Below are positions 22,495-23,011 of a stretch of DNA of 23,011 nt, in pieces; the first letter of the stretch is position 1, and the number at the start of each line of letters is the position of its first letter. Position numbers and translations under genes: made by a program. The DNA lies in NCBI GenBank assembly GCA_028876585.1, contig JAGWRL010000213.1, forward strand, positions 1 to 23,011, written 5' to 3'. A model generated the notes under the pieces. That model did no database searches. It was not told the origin of the DNA and worked only from the letters and a program-made list of their open reading frames with translations. This DNA comes from Pseudomonadota bacterium (GTDB lineage: Bacteria; Pseudomonadota; Alphaproteobacteria; Rhizobiales; Beijerinckiaceae).

Positions 22495-23011
22495 CTAGCG
22501 CTCGGCCTCGGCCGCGATCATGCGCGCTTTCGATCCGACCAATGCGGCGATCGAAGGCGCGTCGCGCCGCGTGAGTTCGGCGCTCAAGGCCCGCTGTATT
22601 TCGCCGATGAGACCGGGGCCGCGATAAATCAGGCCGGTGTAAACCTGGATGAGGCTCGCGCCGGCCTCGATCTTGGCGAGCGCGGTCGCCGCATCCTCGA
22701 TTCCGCCGACGCCGACGATCGGCAGCGCGCCGCCGCAGCGCAGGAAGCATTGCGCCAACAGCCGGGTCGAGCGGCCATAGATCGGCCGGCCAGACAGACC
22801 GCCGGTCTCGTTCGCCTGCGCCGAGGTCAGCGTCGCCGGGCGCTGGATCGACGTGTTCGACACGATCAACCCGTCGATCCGCCGCTCCAGCGCGACGGCG
22901 AGCACGCCTTCGAGTTGCTCCTCGTCGAGGTCGGGCGAAATCTTGACCAGCACGGGGCGGGGCGTGTCGACGCGCTCGCGCGCGGCGAGCACGGCGACGA
23001 CCAGCGCCTCG
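22495..23011 (-). CDS. pyrD: Dihydroorotate dehydrogenase (quinone), C-terminal part
   Basis: The frame is open from the right edge to a TAG at 22495, so only about 170 C-terminal residues are seen. Class 2 PyrD features are the substrate-side PVLVKISPDLDEEQL, the DGLIVSNTSIQRP stretch with the conserved Asn-Thr, GGLSGRPI, and the FMN phosphate site GVGGIEDAATALAKIEAGASLIQVYTG. The enzyme oxidises dihydroorotate to orotate in pyrimidine synthesis, passing electrons to quinone at the inner membrane. It converges on fae and has no functional tie to the C1 genes. Confidence 0.95.
   Translation of the reverse strand, partial: EALVVAVLAARERVDTPRPVLVKISPDLDEEQLEGVLAVALERRIDGLIVSNTSIQRPATLTSAQANETGGLSGRPIYGRSTRLLAQCFLRCGGALPIVGVGGIEDAATALAKIEAGASLIQVYTGLIYRGPGLIGEIQRALSAELTRRDAPSIAALVGSKARMIAAEAER

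Noticed and set aside
1..23011. CRISPR arrays, insertion sequences, integrase or phage genes, rRNA
   Set aside because: No spaced direct repeats, transposase-like frames or RNA gene signatures were seen on either strand.

Overview
The window is GC-rich DNA from an alphaproteobacterial methylotroph, most likely a member of the Hyphomicrobiales. This rests on gene content: a bacterial tetrahydromethanopterin (H4MPT)/methylofuran formaldehyde-oxidation island with complete fhcBADC, mch, fae and the accessory genes usually called orf17, orf7 and orf5 in Methylorubrum extorquens. NusG, SecE and the LysR proteins also look alphaproteobacterial. I cannot name the genus from the sequence.

Left part (1-6705, all minus strand). 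Read in transcription order, this is an enolase-superfamily sugar-acid or amino-acid enzyme (5563-6705), a GcvA-like LysR regulator (4581-5540), an MttB-superfamily methyltransferase homologue without pyrrolysine (2944-4485), an MFS transporter (1672-2856) and a dimethylglycine/sarcosine dehydrogenase-type flavoprotein that runs off the left edge (1-1675). The last three look like a catabolic unit for an N-methylated compound such as a betaine. The C1 units it releases could feed the formaldehyde pathway on the right.

Middle part (6706-11297). Across a divergent intergenic region holding a perfect 19-bp dyad lie a glutathione S-transferase and a second LysR regulator (plus strand). They face msrP, then nusG and secE (minus strand). 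The secE-nusG pair stands alone: neither tRNA-Trp on one side nor rplK-rplA-rplJ-rplL-rpoBC on the other is present. An FkbM-type methyltransferase gene follows.

Right part (11325-22471), the C1 island. A minus-strand operon fhcB-fhcA-fhcD-fhcC (formyltransferase/hydrolase complex) is followed by three overlapping genes for membrane proteins. These are an ExbB/TolQ/MotA-like protein, an ExbD-shaped single-span protein with a beta-rich extracytoplasmic domain, and a small two-span protein. The trio is the best candidate here for an undescribed system. Diverging from fhcB is the plus-strand operon orf17-mch-orf7-orf5, then fae. Fae condenses formaldehyde with H4MPT, Mch opens the methenyl ring, and FhcD/A/B/C move the formyl group to methylofuran and hydrolyse it to formate. 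The methylene-H4MPT dehydrogenase (mtdB) that links Fae and Mch is not in the window. The right edge cuts pyrD, which converges on fae.

There is no stretch above 300 bases without a gene. The largest gaps (10326-10526 and 17816-18047) are described as regulatory regions. No rRNA, tRNA, insertion sequence, phage gene or CRISPR array was seen.
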